DNA of 64,000 nt from Varroa destructor. Its lineage: Eukaryota > Arthropoda > Arachnida > Mesostigmata > Varroidae. Where the stretch lies: NCBI RefSeq assembly GCF_002443255.2, contig NW_019211458.1, forward strand, positions 10,073,364 through 10,137,363, read 5' to 3'. The stretch's first letter is position 1, and every line of letters starts with the position of its first letter. Positions 34,110 to 48,400 of the stretch are shown here, piece by piece. The notes under the pieces are model-generated. The model was not told the DNA's origin, did no database searches, and worked only from the letters and a program-made list of their open reading frames with translations. Position numbers and translations under genes: made by a program.

Positions 34110-35553
34110 TTCGAAGTCCTCTAGTAACAAACAAAAACCTATAAGAATACAACCGAAAAAAGCAATTGTTAAAGTAAAATACTCAAGTTAAACAAGATTC
34201 CATAACAGATTTTCTATAAGGAAAACACTTTAAAATTGTTTTAAAAGCATATAAGAATATGAAAGAAGTCATGGACACAATAGCGCAGTAATGATCTAAA
34301 ACAAATAGACAAAAAATTAAGTTAAATATAAAATGTCGTAAGTTTGGTGTAGGAATTGCTGTATATTCCTTTGCCGATATTCTTGCCAAAAACATGACAC
34401 CGTTCTTTAGTAACTATATATACTGTGCTATATTAGATATATTTTGATTGGACAGCATTTTAAATTGATTTCAACAAAAATAATCACCATGACATGGGTC
34501 TTAAATGGCAAGTATTTTGATTTTACCTTAGTTGTCAGTGATGAACCCTCCAAAGACTCAGGTTGTGAACAAGCTACTTACCTTTGTGACAGTAATGTTT
34601 TTTGTTTCAAGGGGTATTATGAACGAAATAGAACCACTGCAAGGACCCAATTTTACTTCACCAGATAAATTGAACCCTTTATTTGTCTTTTAATTAAGAC
34701 AGATCGCATTCTTTAAACTCCGGTATTCCGAAACATTACGAGTTTCTATCGCGCACACTGGAAGGCGCGTGTCGCATGTCAACAATAACATATCATGAAC
34801 TGAATTGGGAGACTGAGATAACCCAAACAAGAGGGAAGGGCTTTGAATAACGCATAGCAGACGACCAGACTGGCCGAGAGTCGGTTGGTTTAGCGAAATA
34901 CTTGAGAATTCTTAATGTTGACGGCTTTTTGACAGCATTTTCTAGTTTTCGTTGATTTTTGAATCGTTAATTTTGAATATCCTTATACTTATATATATAA
35001 CTTTCTCATAACGAAGTATCCCTAGATATTTGGTCGATGCGTGTGCGCAATCAGTATATTTTGTTAGCAGTATCGGACACCTTTACGCGGAATGAGTTTC
35101 ACTCATCGATTGGCAGTAGCACAAATTCGAAGAAGATAGCTTGTCAGCAACGACGAACTAATTCATCAATCTACATCACTGGTATATGTAATACACTGCC
35201 AGCATAATAACAACATTTCTTGTGTGTACACAAGCAAACCGGTAATGAATGTATGTTGAGTATAAGATTATCGTCTGGCTTAAATCTGAGCATGTTGTGT
35301 AAAAGCTCAACTCTATTTGTGGATCATTTAAAGCACTTGATATTGTTATTATTACTTATATGGTTCCATATTGATTGAAGTGGCAAACTCTCAAAAAAGA
35401 ATACTCGAAAGTTTTTAGTGTTTGTTACGGTGTCTCCTAAACATTTATTGTGGGGAGTTTATATGACAGGATCTGGACCTTTAAAGTTCGTAAATAAGGA
35501 ACATTTTTTCTCAAATAATACGGAAAATTTGCAAGTGTTGTCAACGAAAGAAA
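34110..35553. promoter_or_regulatory. Divergent spacer: likely shared promoter of AARS2 and UBLCP1
   Basis: The two start codons are 1.44 kb apart and point away from each other. On the minus strand an acceptor (TTACTAG, 34122-34121) precedes AARS2 exon 1, and a strong donor (CAAAG|GTAAGT, exon end at 34582) could close a non-coding AARS2 exon, leaving under 1 kb for both promoters. No TATA box is assigned. Inferred from arrangement. Confidence 0.4.
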
Positions 35554-37041
35554 ATGTCAGAAAGTTCTCTGCCAACGTTCGCGGTAAAGTGGTCCGGAAA
35601 GGAGTTTCCCATCGAAGGCCTATCTGATAGCACCACACTTGCTGATCTCAAGCAGCTTCTCATGGAAAAGACTGGTGTTCGAGTGGAGAGACAGAAGATC
35701 ATGGGTCTCAAATGTAAAGGTAGGTTTAAATTTATCGCGATACCACATATTTGCACTACGACATCAAGCAAAATGACGGCAAGGGGCACAGATTCTAAGA
35801 ATAGCCTTACCTATGTTGTTCTTCAAACTAAAAACCTACTTAAAATGGGAAAGACGTTACAGAAATGTCTAAGAAATGGCTTCAGACTCTTTTTAAAAAT
35901 GGTCATCTAATTATTCTTTTTCTAACTATTCTCTTCGCATTAATACGCAGAGAAGATTAGTAGTCATAGCGTATCCCCTAGAATATATTTATATACGAAT
36001 AAAAGAGAACTTTTCAGGAACTAGCTTGAGCGTCAAAAGGGTAGTGTGTTCGAGAAGTATTGAAGAGAAATTTGAAATTTGAGAAAATCTGATGTTTTTA
36101 ACTGTGTTTGTGTATGATCGAACATTTTAGCCGATACACCATACACAAGCCTAAACAGTTTAGATTTATAGAACAGTATACGTTTTGTCTTTCTCGGAAA
36201 AACAAACCCTTTTAGGTAGTTGCTTCCATATATTTTTCCGCTGCAAACGCTGTGGGTAGTCTATTACTTTTACTTCTTACTATAACTATTATAGAAAAAA
36301 AAAACAAAATTAATTTAAGAAATATGACACGAACGATTTTACCCAGTCAAATAATCGCACCTCTTTAAGAAATTGTTATGCTTTAGAACTTGTCCCAAAT
36401 ACTTACGTAAGGATTGCCCTATTACCTATAATGAATAAACAAAAACCGGTTGTCAATATTTATTCATACAAATTGTGTATATTTGTATATAGGGTTTTCA
36501 GTTCAGGTCAGGTCCAGAAGTACAGCTTCTGAAGTTTCTCTTGTCATACGACAGAGGTACATATATACTTGTTATTGTTCATTAGCATTTTATTTATATA
36601 TTAAGAGTACTTTCTCTGTATAGTGTATGCAAATAATTTTATGCAAACTATTTTACTGTCACTCCTGTTTTCCATATCTTCTCATAAGCATACTTCAAAG
36701 CGCATTTAGGTTATATCTGTGCATGATGTGAGTTTAGCAACAGCAATAACAGCATGTGCATTCCATTAAGCCATCGTGACTCATGCATCGCCAATATACA
36801 ATGAGCTCAAAAATGAAAATATCCAATTAGAAATTCGAATAAAATCTATGCAGAAATATAAAACAAAGAAATTTCGTCATGTCTCACCGCAATAACAAAA
36901 ATATTATCGTATCATATCTTTGGACTTGAACGTGAAATAAGCCAGGCTACATCGTTGCTTACTTTCAACAGTGGTATATACTTTGAATATACTTTTTAGT
37001 CATATATACAATAGCATACAAAGCTCTAACAAGAAACAACG

Positions 37042-37072
<31 letters not shown>

Positions 37073-40000
37073 GCGTTTTGTATGTGCTTGTTGTTCTACG
37101 CCTCCTTAATCTCCGTTCTAATTCTTTTGCGTCACTTACAATTAGTCATGCAACCGGTTGTTGGTGGCCTATTATGCTAACATCGGTGACCTTTTATCTA
37201 CAACTGTGTTTGTTGACGCATTTTACAGTTATTATAAACGCTTGATATTCAGCGAGTTTTGGCTAGCGATATGAGCGAGTTCTACCATTAACCACGGCCT
37301 TGGTTAGGCATTGTTTAATGGGCTTTATTGCCCATTAAACCCCCAAGCGGGGGAGAATGGATTTATTAGAGCTTGGTCTGGTAGTTGTGGCATCTCTTTG
37401 ATATTGATAGGTGAGTTTACGGTAATGAGGTGAGCATAATGTTCAGAGATCGGTCTCACGAGCGTTGTTAAGCCCGCTAAGGCTTGGACACATAATGAGG
37501 GTTTCGCGCGACCCGATCATCTGTCGCGTCGCGAAGACCTAAAACATTAAGAACGTGGTAATATAGTGAGGGTGATTGGAGACGCTGTCTATAGACCACC
37601 CATTAGTATGAACAGGAAACGCCATATAACATTCCTGTAGAACGCGATTATCTCTAACCTGCATTGACCTATCTGCACCTAGAATTTAACAGCGCATATT
37701 AAGAGTAAACCTACAATGGGGCCTTATGCCGAGAAAACGATAGCAGATTCATTGGAGGATACAGCCTCTAACAAGTCAGTAAAATAATAAAGAGATGTAT
37801 GGCGTTTTTCAACAAAAATGTTAGTAAAAATATCCTAATGTATTTATTAATCTGAACACAGAGCCTTCAAAATTTGTGGAAGAACTGCTATCTTGCCACA
37901 GATCGATTTTGTGACAATAATAATCCGTCCGTAATTTTTCGAATAGACCACTAGACCGTAGCGAACCGCTACGGAGCTCTTGCAGTTTGTACTCGGAAGC
38001 TATCATTCTTACCTCGGCATTTTTATCGAGCGCCCCTCCAATACAGCACGTGGCTAGTGTGCATGCATTGCATTTAAATGCACATCGGAGGGCCTTAGTA
38101 GGTTCTTCGTCTTCTTCGTAGAACTCTGGTTGTATTGTGACGGAGTCAATGCCTGTTACAAAATTGGATATAAATGAAAAGTGATATGCTATTCATCTAT
38201 TTGTGATGACAAATGCAAATGGACGCGATATGACAGTTTAACGTTCAAAAACAAATAGCCTCCAATGAAAAATAATAATCCGAATAAGGATTCACGTGTG
38301 TAAGTGTACGTATTTTGTTAATTTGACCCAATTTCTTGTTTGATAGTTCGCGTTTTATCCTCTAACTCATCCGTTCAACTGAATTCAATTGTGTGAGCTT
38401 GTGTTTTTAATAACGCATTAAAGAAATAGATTGTCGGACTGTTATTACATCACATCATGTATCACTGACCTCACGCATCGCTTATAGAGGCACTCGTAGT
38501 TACGAGTGTCAAGAGGGCATCTTTGTCATTTTGACATAAAATATTTCCTTTTGTTTGGAAAATTGGACAAAATTGTTATGCTCTGATCACTTTTTTCTAG
38601 CAGATAATGAAACATAAGCAGTTTCTGATTTTAGATGTAGAAGAAATTGCTCACTATATATTGATCTGTTGTTTACCGTTTTTGACGAAGAACTCCTCGA
38701 TGTCAGCTGCAAGTCTTTCGTATTCATATTGTTCGCATGCCCGAAGAGAGATATGGATTGTTGCAATACGCTGGTCATTGTTCAATGTCCAAATGTGCAG
38801 ATCGTGTAGATTCATTAGTTGTGGGAATTTACGGAGCATCCGCCGCTAAGTAACATGAAACATGTAATGAAAAAAGAAACAACTTTGCTGCTCATAAGGG
38901 TATCATTATTATTATTATGAGAACCAAGTGACTCTCGTTATCAATTAAGATCATGACACACGTGTACAACATTCGCACACCTCCTCCCGTAACAATACAC
39001 TCACCAGACGCTTCTTAATATTAGTTTGCTACTTTTCCCTAATGTTAATTCTGACATTCCTCAGAGTACTCCGAACTCGGGAACTCGAGTTCAGATTTCA
39101 AGCCGGTGACAGATGCTCTGTCAGCATATACATTTACAGTACCAGTCACTCACAAGACTGTCTGCCCCTTTTCACCTATAAACACCAAGGGTTCTTAATG
39201 TGCTCATTGAGTTCTCGCATGTCGTCTACACGGAGCATACACATCTTAGGTTATGTAAATGTATTCGATTCTTTCTTTGAATCTGAGTCGAAACTGATTC
39301 ACCTTTTGGCCTGAATCTTACTATCAACAAGTAAACTATTGTACTACCTTAGTTACCCTATTGTATTACACTTTGCTCTTCTTCTTCTGTAAACTCATTG
39401 GGCCAATTTAAGGACACTATGTAAGATTCGTTCGGATTGCAAATTCGTTACCTTGATTTGATTGTTTAGTTACCTTCATTCAGCTATTGCACTACTGCAG
39501 TTTAGAGCTGCAGCAGAAATCCCACATTCCTGTGCCAATTATCCCGTACTCTCATTGCAGCCAAGCTGTTAACGTACAAACACCGACCCGTTTTTGGCCA
39601 AAAAAGTATTTTTTCCATTTACATTGGGGTCAATGAAGATGTTTTTTGTACTTTTTAGCAAACATACCAGTCATCCCAGACATAGTTTCGCGGTATTGTG
39701 TTCTTGTCCAGCTACACCTACGCACCCACACAATTCATAACTAGTTTAATTCAGCTTACCTGTAATCCTTCAAGGTCGACGTTGTCTGGTACAGTTTGTA
39801 GTAGAATTAGGCCAGAGTCCCTTACATACGGATAGAAGGTGAACAGGATGATTGAAACAGACACGAGAGCAAGACTAGCGTCGATATAGTGAACAACAGA
39901 GTGTTCCTGTAATATAAAAGTGTGTCTTTTCAACATGTCACAAGCGCACACTTACTACAGTAAACTTAGGAATAACTAAAAGGAACACTGTTTATAACGG

Positions 40001-42431
40001 TCCACTATTGAACCGTACAGCCCCGTTTTACCACACTTCTTAGCAATACCTCTTCTAGATATCTGTAGACTTCAATAACTTTACATTGATTTTGTCAAGT
40101 TCATGTGAGAGCCTCGTAAATCTACCTGAGCAAAATGTAGTACACAGGCGCATATAATCACAGTTATGCACGATCCCGAAGTACGCAGTCCTTCTGCAAA
40201 CATTGACCCCTGTGTTCGCTCGGGCTCTTTTCTAATTTGTTCATTATCGTCGCCCTCACTTAGCTGACGGCGCCTTTCACTCCGGCTATGACTACCGCAT
40301 TGTCTGTCCAAGCCTCCTTGGGTGCTACCGGCCTCGACGAAGTTCACCTAATTTTTACAGGAGGATACAAACAGGTCATAGAAGAGAATTCGAAATTCGG
40401 GTCGAATTTATTGAACACTGTTTATTATGTCTGCATTAAAAACTCTGCAAATAGGTATAACCACTATATACCTCCGAAAAGCGCAATCCTGGTACTCACA
40501 AGTAATTATCGCGCTTATTTTTGTATGATTTTCTATGAAATTTTCCATCCTAAATTTTGAATGTAGTTAAAAATAGGGTTTATATATGATACAATTACAA
40601 CGGTCATAGTATTTAGGACTTTGTTCCTATAATAAAAAATAGGGTTCATTTCGTGGTTCATTTCGTGGACCATTTTCTATTTCATATTTTTAGATAGAAA
40701 CACACAAATTATTATAAGAAATTTGACAAAAATGTTGATTAGTAACATGACAGTTCTTACGTGTAGCGCTTTGGAAAATATGTAGGGATAGCCTGCAGCG
40801 TTGGGAAATTTAGAGAAAATTTACAGTTGGAGCAAAAAAGCCTAGAATTACTTTCTAGTTGATTTTCGCCTTATATAGGGATAATTCAGAGCAACTATAA
40901 CAGTCCGCGAACCGTCATCAAGGTTCATTTATATAAAAAGATATGAAGTATACATCTTTTGGGCCCTCTTCCTTATTTCGCTGTGTAAACAGTTGTTTGA
41001 TTTGATATCCGATTAACCAAACATAAATTTACGTGGCATTGATAAGAAGTTAGAATAGACACGTAGTTTCATGGCTGCTCCGCATGGAATTCATATTTAT
41101 TACGGATTTTACGTTTTTCTATGCCTTAGCATGGGCAAACTACAAAAACAATACGTCGGTTTTTGAGCTCATCATGGGCAATGCCATTCGGGTTGTACTG
41201 TGAGATGGGTTGCAGCCCATCTCACAGCTCATGCTTTTTACATTTTTCCTGTGGGCTATATAACAAACGGTCTGCCAAGCTGGTGAATAGACATGTTCTC
41301 CTTTTGGAGGGCCAGTTATTAGAAAACTTGAGATGTTATGTATATCTAACCTGAACTTTATTTCCTCGAACGGTGATAGATGTACCAGGGTGCCGGGTAT
41401 TATCAGGATCCCAGATGACGAGGTAGCAAAATACATCAAGTGTGAGTCCAAAGAGACCAAATACCATAATCAACAAAGGATAGTGGGGCGCCGTTTCCTC
41501 ATGGCCTGTTAAGTTAACGACGAAAATTTTGGTGGGCTTAATTTTTTAGTTCTGCTTTAAATTCTCTCCCTTTTTTTAATTCTATATCTAGAAATAGAAG
41601 CAGCATTTGGTTAACGAGTTCATATCAGCTGGTCTATAGGCTTGCGTATCAGATGTGCAACAGCTCAATCATGTCAGCATTAATATAATCATACGATTGC
41701 GATCATTGCGCGTATTCATAATCATCATTATTGCTAGTGACATTTAATGACAACTGCATAATATGCTTACATAACAGTAAAGCGATTTAAAATTACGCAC
41801 CGGCGTGTACCAGTGTTTGTATGGCTGTCGTCGTAATGGCGAAACATAGTGCGAAAAGGAATAGAACAGCAACCAGAGTTCCTACGACTTCCGTTCTGGC
41901 CCAGCCGAATGTGTTTCGCAACGATGTTCCACGAGATGCAATTCGTTGTGAAATTACGACGAGAACGAGTGACATCCAATTAAACAGGGTCTGATACGCG
42001 TTCATTAATAGAGTCAATGAATGCGAAAGGTAACAAGCGCACATCTGAGCTAGGAAGAAGATTAGCACAACGACTGCGAGCGCGCTAGCGCGTCTTGGCT
42101 TTGCCGTCATCATAGCAGTAACTGGTATTTGCCGTTTATTCACTATATGCGAATCGAAAATGATGGTGAAGTTTACTGCGAGGTCTCGAGCAGACGTCTT
42201 ATTTCTGATCTATGCGGAGAGTATATTAGGCCCGGGTCCTTGTTTGTGATTGTGGCTTAGACGATTTGTTCAGATATAAAGAAACACTAAAAGGAAAGCG
42301 CTGCAATCAGCCCAGTCAAGGAGCAAAAAAAAAAAAAACACAATAGTCCAGCAGAAAACTCGTGAATAAGCTGTCGTCATTTAGTTTTTACCCATCCTTA
42401 CAATTTCACACATATATTCACGAAAGCACAG

Positions 42432-42474
<43 letters not shown>

Positions 42475-45400
42475 AATTTATACGCTCGCGACGGCACGTG
42501 GAGATGTAGCTGAACACGTTGGGTTGAACTAATTGTTTCCAGGACGCTTTATACAGGTCACACTACCTGCCGCTAACACACCACGGCCTGAAAGATTCGT
42601 TCATGAAGCTCTACCACCACTTGACAGGTTCAGCTTGCGGCGACAGTGGGCAACTGCAGGGACCAGCGCCCACGGAGAAAGAACCTCGACGAGACACTAC
42701 TGATATTTCACCGACGGTTTTACGATTTAGCTTCTTCCTCACTAGTCCCCACCAGTGGAGATGCTCGCTAGTGCCGTGTGAACTAACTAGCCCTTCCGTA
42801 GCGACCTCTTCAACCGAGCATGTTCGAGCACCTTGCTTAACGCAGTAATCGGTGAGAGATTACTGGCACTTTCAAAGAATATCGTTTACGTAAAGGAAAA
42901 CTGTCTAAAGGATACAGTGCAACACACAACAAAACGAAGGATAAAGATCATTGTGTTAGAAAAAGTCTATCTTGCTAAATTATTGTGAAATTCAGCCATT
43001 TCAAGAATGCTTAATGAACACGCCAAGTGAAGTGAGCCAATGGCAAAATTCATCATTGCATGATCGATTTTGCATCTTGAATTTGGACGGCTGAAAGTAT
43101 CTACCGATCATCTATCTAATCAAGAAGGCAATAAGATTCGCTTACTTTTAACTTAACCCTTGTATCTGAGGGTTAGATGTACGCTGTTTGGCGCCAAAAT
43201 GACGTCATCGGTTGGGGACTAATATCGTAATGAAACGTTGCATGATGAAGTACAATTACTGTGTGAACGTATACGTGTCGTGTGTACGTCAATCACAGCC
43301 TAAAACCCCAGATATTCTGCATTGGCGGTTCACTATTATCTGTGACCGTACCCGATGCCTTGCAACACAGAATTACGTAGTTCTAGATACAGAAATAGAG
43401 TAGGAAACCGTAACTAAATTATTTCTAATATAAGAAATTATCTCGCTAGTGTTTCCTAAATGCTGGAATACATAAAATAGAATTTAAATATAAATTCGAA
43501 TGCTGTTTCTACGCCTGGAATCGCAGTCTTGCGTTACCTACTTTTGAGCGAAATCTTCGCAGCTCGTTTGCCATCGTTTATCCATTGAACGGGTTATGGT
43601 TGCTATAGAGCATTGCCGTATGTAACAGCATCACCGTGCTGGCTGTTACCAGTGATTGGTAACGATGCGATAGACCACCCGTAAACAGTACTCTTGCCGC
43701 TGCTGCTTCAAGACAACAGTAGCATCTAAGCGAAAACGAGCCCGTATTGTAGTGGTCGAGTGAGGACTTTGTTGTCAAGATGAAAGATCGCTGTTTGTCC
43801 GTCCGGTGTCTATCGGTTCCGTTGGCTTTCATCATCTTCCTGTTCATATTGAGCCCCCAATAGTTGCCGACGCTGTCGTCCAAGTCGCTCGTAAGCGACA
43901 ACGCCGACGTACATTTCGCTGTCGATCTTGAGCTGTTTAGTTCGTCTGCCGACGTATCTGAGCGGCGCCATAATAGATGTCTCTCTGTCCGTTCCTACTT
44001 TTCTAGCTAGGCCCATTTGGCTGTATCTCGCTGCGCCATGGGACGGGGCTCTAATCTACAGTAACACGGCATTGCTTACTCAATGGCTGATTGGTCGTAT
44101 ACCATGTAGCCAATTGTAGTCGTATCGGCTGCGATTCGCGCGCTGTAATATGAGAATATGGACGATAGCACGGAGAAAAATGGCACGAACTAAAAGCACT
44201 CCAATCAACTAACTGCAACTATCATAAGAAAACAAAATACACTCTTAGTTGGTGCTTTTAGATGGTTGATGAGGCGGCAGTAATCACACAATGCAACGAA
44301 ATATAAGCTCGTCTTCATAAAGATAACAATATTTAATCAACTATTGTCATACATTATCTTATGGTTAAAAAGAATCATGTTATTAAGTTACATCAAATGC
44401 ATCAACTATGTCGAGAAGTACATATGTTAATACTTAAGTAACACGCCCTTCATCAACGCTGATTCTCGGTTCTGGGTCCACCTTAATTAAATGTCCATGA
44501 TCTATATCGATATATATATATACGAATAGCCCTTGAGATAAAAGCTACACTAATTAATCTAAGCTACGGTCGTTTCATTTCGTAGTAGAGAAATGAAATG
44601 ATAATGAAACTTAAGTGAGGTAATAATGGGCTATAGAACTTATACAATCTTAATCACGATCTTTACACGAGGCTTTACAAGACGCTCGTTACTATACCCT
44701 TAATTTGCACGTAAAACAACTACATACAAAGTGCAATGTTAATAGTATAGAGCAAGCATATAAATGAAAGTGTTCACATTTACATATTCATAGAATGACC
44801 GACTATTTTCTTACTAACGAACACCGAAACATATATTAGAGCACTATAAAAAAATAGTTAAAAGCATAAGAACATCAACTAAATACTTACAAAAGTCGTG
44901 ATGTAATGAAACGTAAGCTCTTCGCGACGTGGTATATTATCCTAAAAATACGTCTATCTAGAATTATGTACGTGATTTTCTCAGCTTATTTAACTTAGAC
45001 TCATTAAACTATGCGTGGTTACACAAACTAAACGTGCTGTTTCCTTTTGTGGTTCTAATGAACAGATCGTAGAAGTTCAAAATTGATCATAACGAAGCAC
45101 AAGCGGCGCCAAAACGCCTTGCCAACAGAAGTATCAAGTGAGTCCATCGATTGCAGACGATATTCCTACCCACTGGGAGAGAAAGAAATATAATTTTACC
45201 TGCGTCCAAATGGAAAGTAGCATGCTCCTTGACTGGTATCAGCCATGTTTAGACTTAGAAAAAAAAGTGTACAAATGTCGCTGGCGGAGAATTCACCGAC
45301 CCTTGGTTAGTAAGCTATTCTGCTATTCCAAGAATGATGAAGATAGCTAGAGCTGGAGAATGTAACTGTTCTTCCGACTTGGGTCCGTGCTATAGCGGCG

Positions 45401-48400
45401 TTGCATCTAATTACATTAGGGAAAACGGTACGGTTCATCTGAAATGATTTTCGAATATAACAGGCAGCAGTGACAGGAGAGCGTATAGTATGTAGTCGCT
45501 GCAGCATATAGTTGTAGTCTATGCGTGTGTTTACTGAATCCACAGAGGAGAATGTAGTAATTGGAATAAAAATCTATAGAAGAAATGAAGTATAGCGCTA
45601 TCAGTTCGTAGTTGACTGAAAATATAAATAATCATTCAATGGACGTTGAACTATTAGATCGAATAAGTTGGAGTTCCCCTGACAGACGTAATGTCTGGGC
45701 GTTTCATAAGCGTCTGAAATAATAGCATCCTCATGTCCTAGCTTTGTCTGGACGTAATAATTCATAGAAAATACTTGGCTTACTTCATATATTAATAGAA
45801 CATTCCGTTTTCAAGTCACACACTATGGATATAAAATTTGACCACCTCAATAAATGGACAAATTTCTAATTATGATTGCAAGGTACTCTACTTGTACTTA
45901 GAAGGTGTTTGAAATAACGCTGCTAGATCTAACTCATTGGCACGATATTACGCTGTATTACTATATTACTATAAAAAAATGTCTTTAGTTTTAAAACTGG
46001 TTCTACTGCCGTTACCTGTTGCTTTAGACAGCTCGCACCTAACACGTAGATGTGTCTATGCTTGGTTTCGAACCGGCCACCGTGGGTTCCGAGGCAAATA
46101 CGTAACCGCTGTTCCATTACGGAGACAATTATGCAAGGTGTTTGCATTAAGTGTAGCGGTTTTGAGGATCATTGCAATTTTTATCCATTGAAAATGTTTA
46201 TGATACATAAACTTTAGTAAGGATTCAGTAACTGAACATTTATTCACTGCGTTCAATTCTCTATATTATACTATATATTTTTATGGATTTGATTTGCGTC
46301 TCAGGTCGCCCAGCCGGTGATACGGACTGTCTAAAGGATATGGGCGTAAAGGAGAAACAGAAATTGATGATGATCGGAAGCCTTGAGGAGAGCATACGCG
46401 AAGCCGCGAAAGCACCGAATCCCGAAGAAATGCCGGAGGTAAACGTTTTTGAAAAAATCTGTTATTTCCTTTTTCTGTATCTCAAGTGATTTTCATTGAA
46501 ATATATTTATCGATCTAACCTTCCTTAATAGAAGTTAATGTGGAATTTAATGTTCTCATTCGAGTTGCAATGATGCATTTTCTGTTACAGGTAGTAAATG
46601 ACTTGAGCATGGAAGAGGACATTATTGCAGTGGCAGATCGACCTGAATTTCTAGACAAAATTCAGAAGCGGGTTGAAACCATTGAGATCAAGGAAATAAA
46701 CGCACCTCGAGAAGGGAAGAAGCTACTGGTGCTAGATATTGACTATACCCTATTCGGTCGGTATACTATAACATGTATATTATTATATGATACGTTATTA
46801 TCATTTCATTTTAGTTATCTATTCACAGACTGTGCACTTTAGTATTGCACTTTTACCGTTTTATAGTAAAACATGAATATATCGTCAAGTGAGTTTAAAA
46901 ACGGTGCTTTTTCAAATAAATATGTTCAGTTTAAAATTCACTGTTATATAGAGTATCAGAGGAAACGGTGAATTGAGTTATAGCGGTAACATATTATGTT
47001 AATAATGTATATTTACTATGTTTGTTTTAAAATTCGCGTGACGGGAATTGTAGGATGGTTTCACACTGGATCCACAGCGCGTCAAAGAGAGCCTAGAAAA
47101 AAGATCCTTGTCGTTGATACGTGTGATGTAATATTCTTGGATAGGTTAGCGAGTGGTTGCTTTCACTGTCGTGTGAATTGTAACGTACATTTACATCTAT
47201 TCCCAACGATCCTAAGGCTGTTTACTTTTTGCCTAAGTTGTTTCGCTTTGTCTATGTTTAATATTGTACCGTTTCCTGGTCTTCACCAGACCATAAATCG
47301 TCAGCGGAAAGCGCTGCTGAGTTGAAACGACCGTTTCTTCATGAATTTCTGGCTTCGGCGTACGAAGATTATGACATTGTCATATGGAGCGCTACCTCTA
47401 TGAAATGGGTCGACGTTAAAATGAAGGAACTCGGCGTCACAGGTAAGATGTTCGTTCCAATGTAACAAACAGAACTATATATGCACGATCAAACAGAATG
47501 GTTTGATTGACATGTCAGTTCAAACTTCTGAAGTGAACTCCATATACTTTCAGGTCATGAAAAGTACAAGATTCTGTTCCATCTTGACTCATCTGCAATG
47601 ATCTCTGTTTGGATTCCTGATAAGGGACTTATCGATGTAAGTTTAAGTATTTAACGATTTAAATGGTAATGTAGCTGCCGATGAACATTCAACTAACGCG
47701 ACAGTGCGTGACAATTCTGAGGTGTAATTAAATTTACATTTGTTATCAATTTAGCTTTGCTACTCAGCACCTATAACACTTGTACCTCACCTGAATTCAT
47801 CTGATTCGCTCTCAGGAAAGACGCTCCTTGTCCAATTGTGCAATACAGTACTGCGCAATTAGACAAGAGGCAAACTTAGTAAAGCCGTATTTAATCGCAC
47901 ACGTTTCATAAGCTTGAAAGACAGCACAAACGTGGATCTAACTCACTACCGAAAGACTAATAGTTTATAGTTGGTACGTAGTTGCTATTGTTACGTTGTT
48001 CTTTATACCGCTGTTGTTGCTGCTTCTGCCGTGTCTTTAAAGTGCAAACCGCTTGGAGTCATATGGGGCAAATATCCCCAGTATAATCGTCAGAACACAA
48101 TCATGTTTGACGACGTCTCTCGCAATTTCATCATGAACCCGCAAAATGGACTCAAAATTAAGCCGTTCAGGGATGCCCACTTTACTCGAGACGAGGACAG
48201 GGAGTTGATCCAGCTTGCCAGGTATGTGTTTTTTTTACTAGTAGAAGATAAAAAAAAATTGCCATAATATGTTTTGACCGAGGATCGTATTTTCATTTGT
48301 GGTTTCATTGGTACATTCAAAATAAACTAACAGTCGAAGTTTACTAATATCTTACCAAACATTCAGAACCCGAAACGTCTCAGTGTTCGCTCGAGGCCTG

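Larger units (their letters stand above)
35720..37820. other. UBLCP1 intron 1, left part
   Basis: AT-rich intron with no recognised coding exon on either strand. It contains a TA microsatellite (37042-37069) and two adjacent hairpins (37313-37353). The 3' UTR of the antisense transporter would be at the right end. Confidence 0.5.
42114..46304. other. UBLCP1 intron 1, right part; promoter side of the antisense transporter
   Basis: No recognised coding exon. It includes a CA microsatellite (42441-42468) and a G+C- and CpG-richer block at about 43560-44110 that may be the promoter or a non-coding first exon of the antisense transporter. ORFs within that block (43578-43901 and 43810-44016, minus) overlap each other and match no family. 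A tRNA-like fragment is listed separately. Confidence 0.45.

Noticed and set aside
43578..44016. Two overlapping minus-strand ORFs (107 and 68 codons)
   Set aside because: They overlap in different frames, match no family and lie in a GC-rich block better read as a promoter or leader of the antisense transporter.
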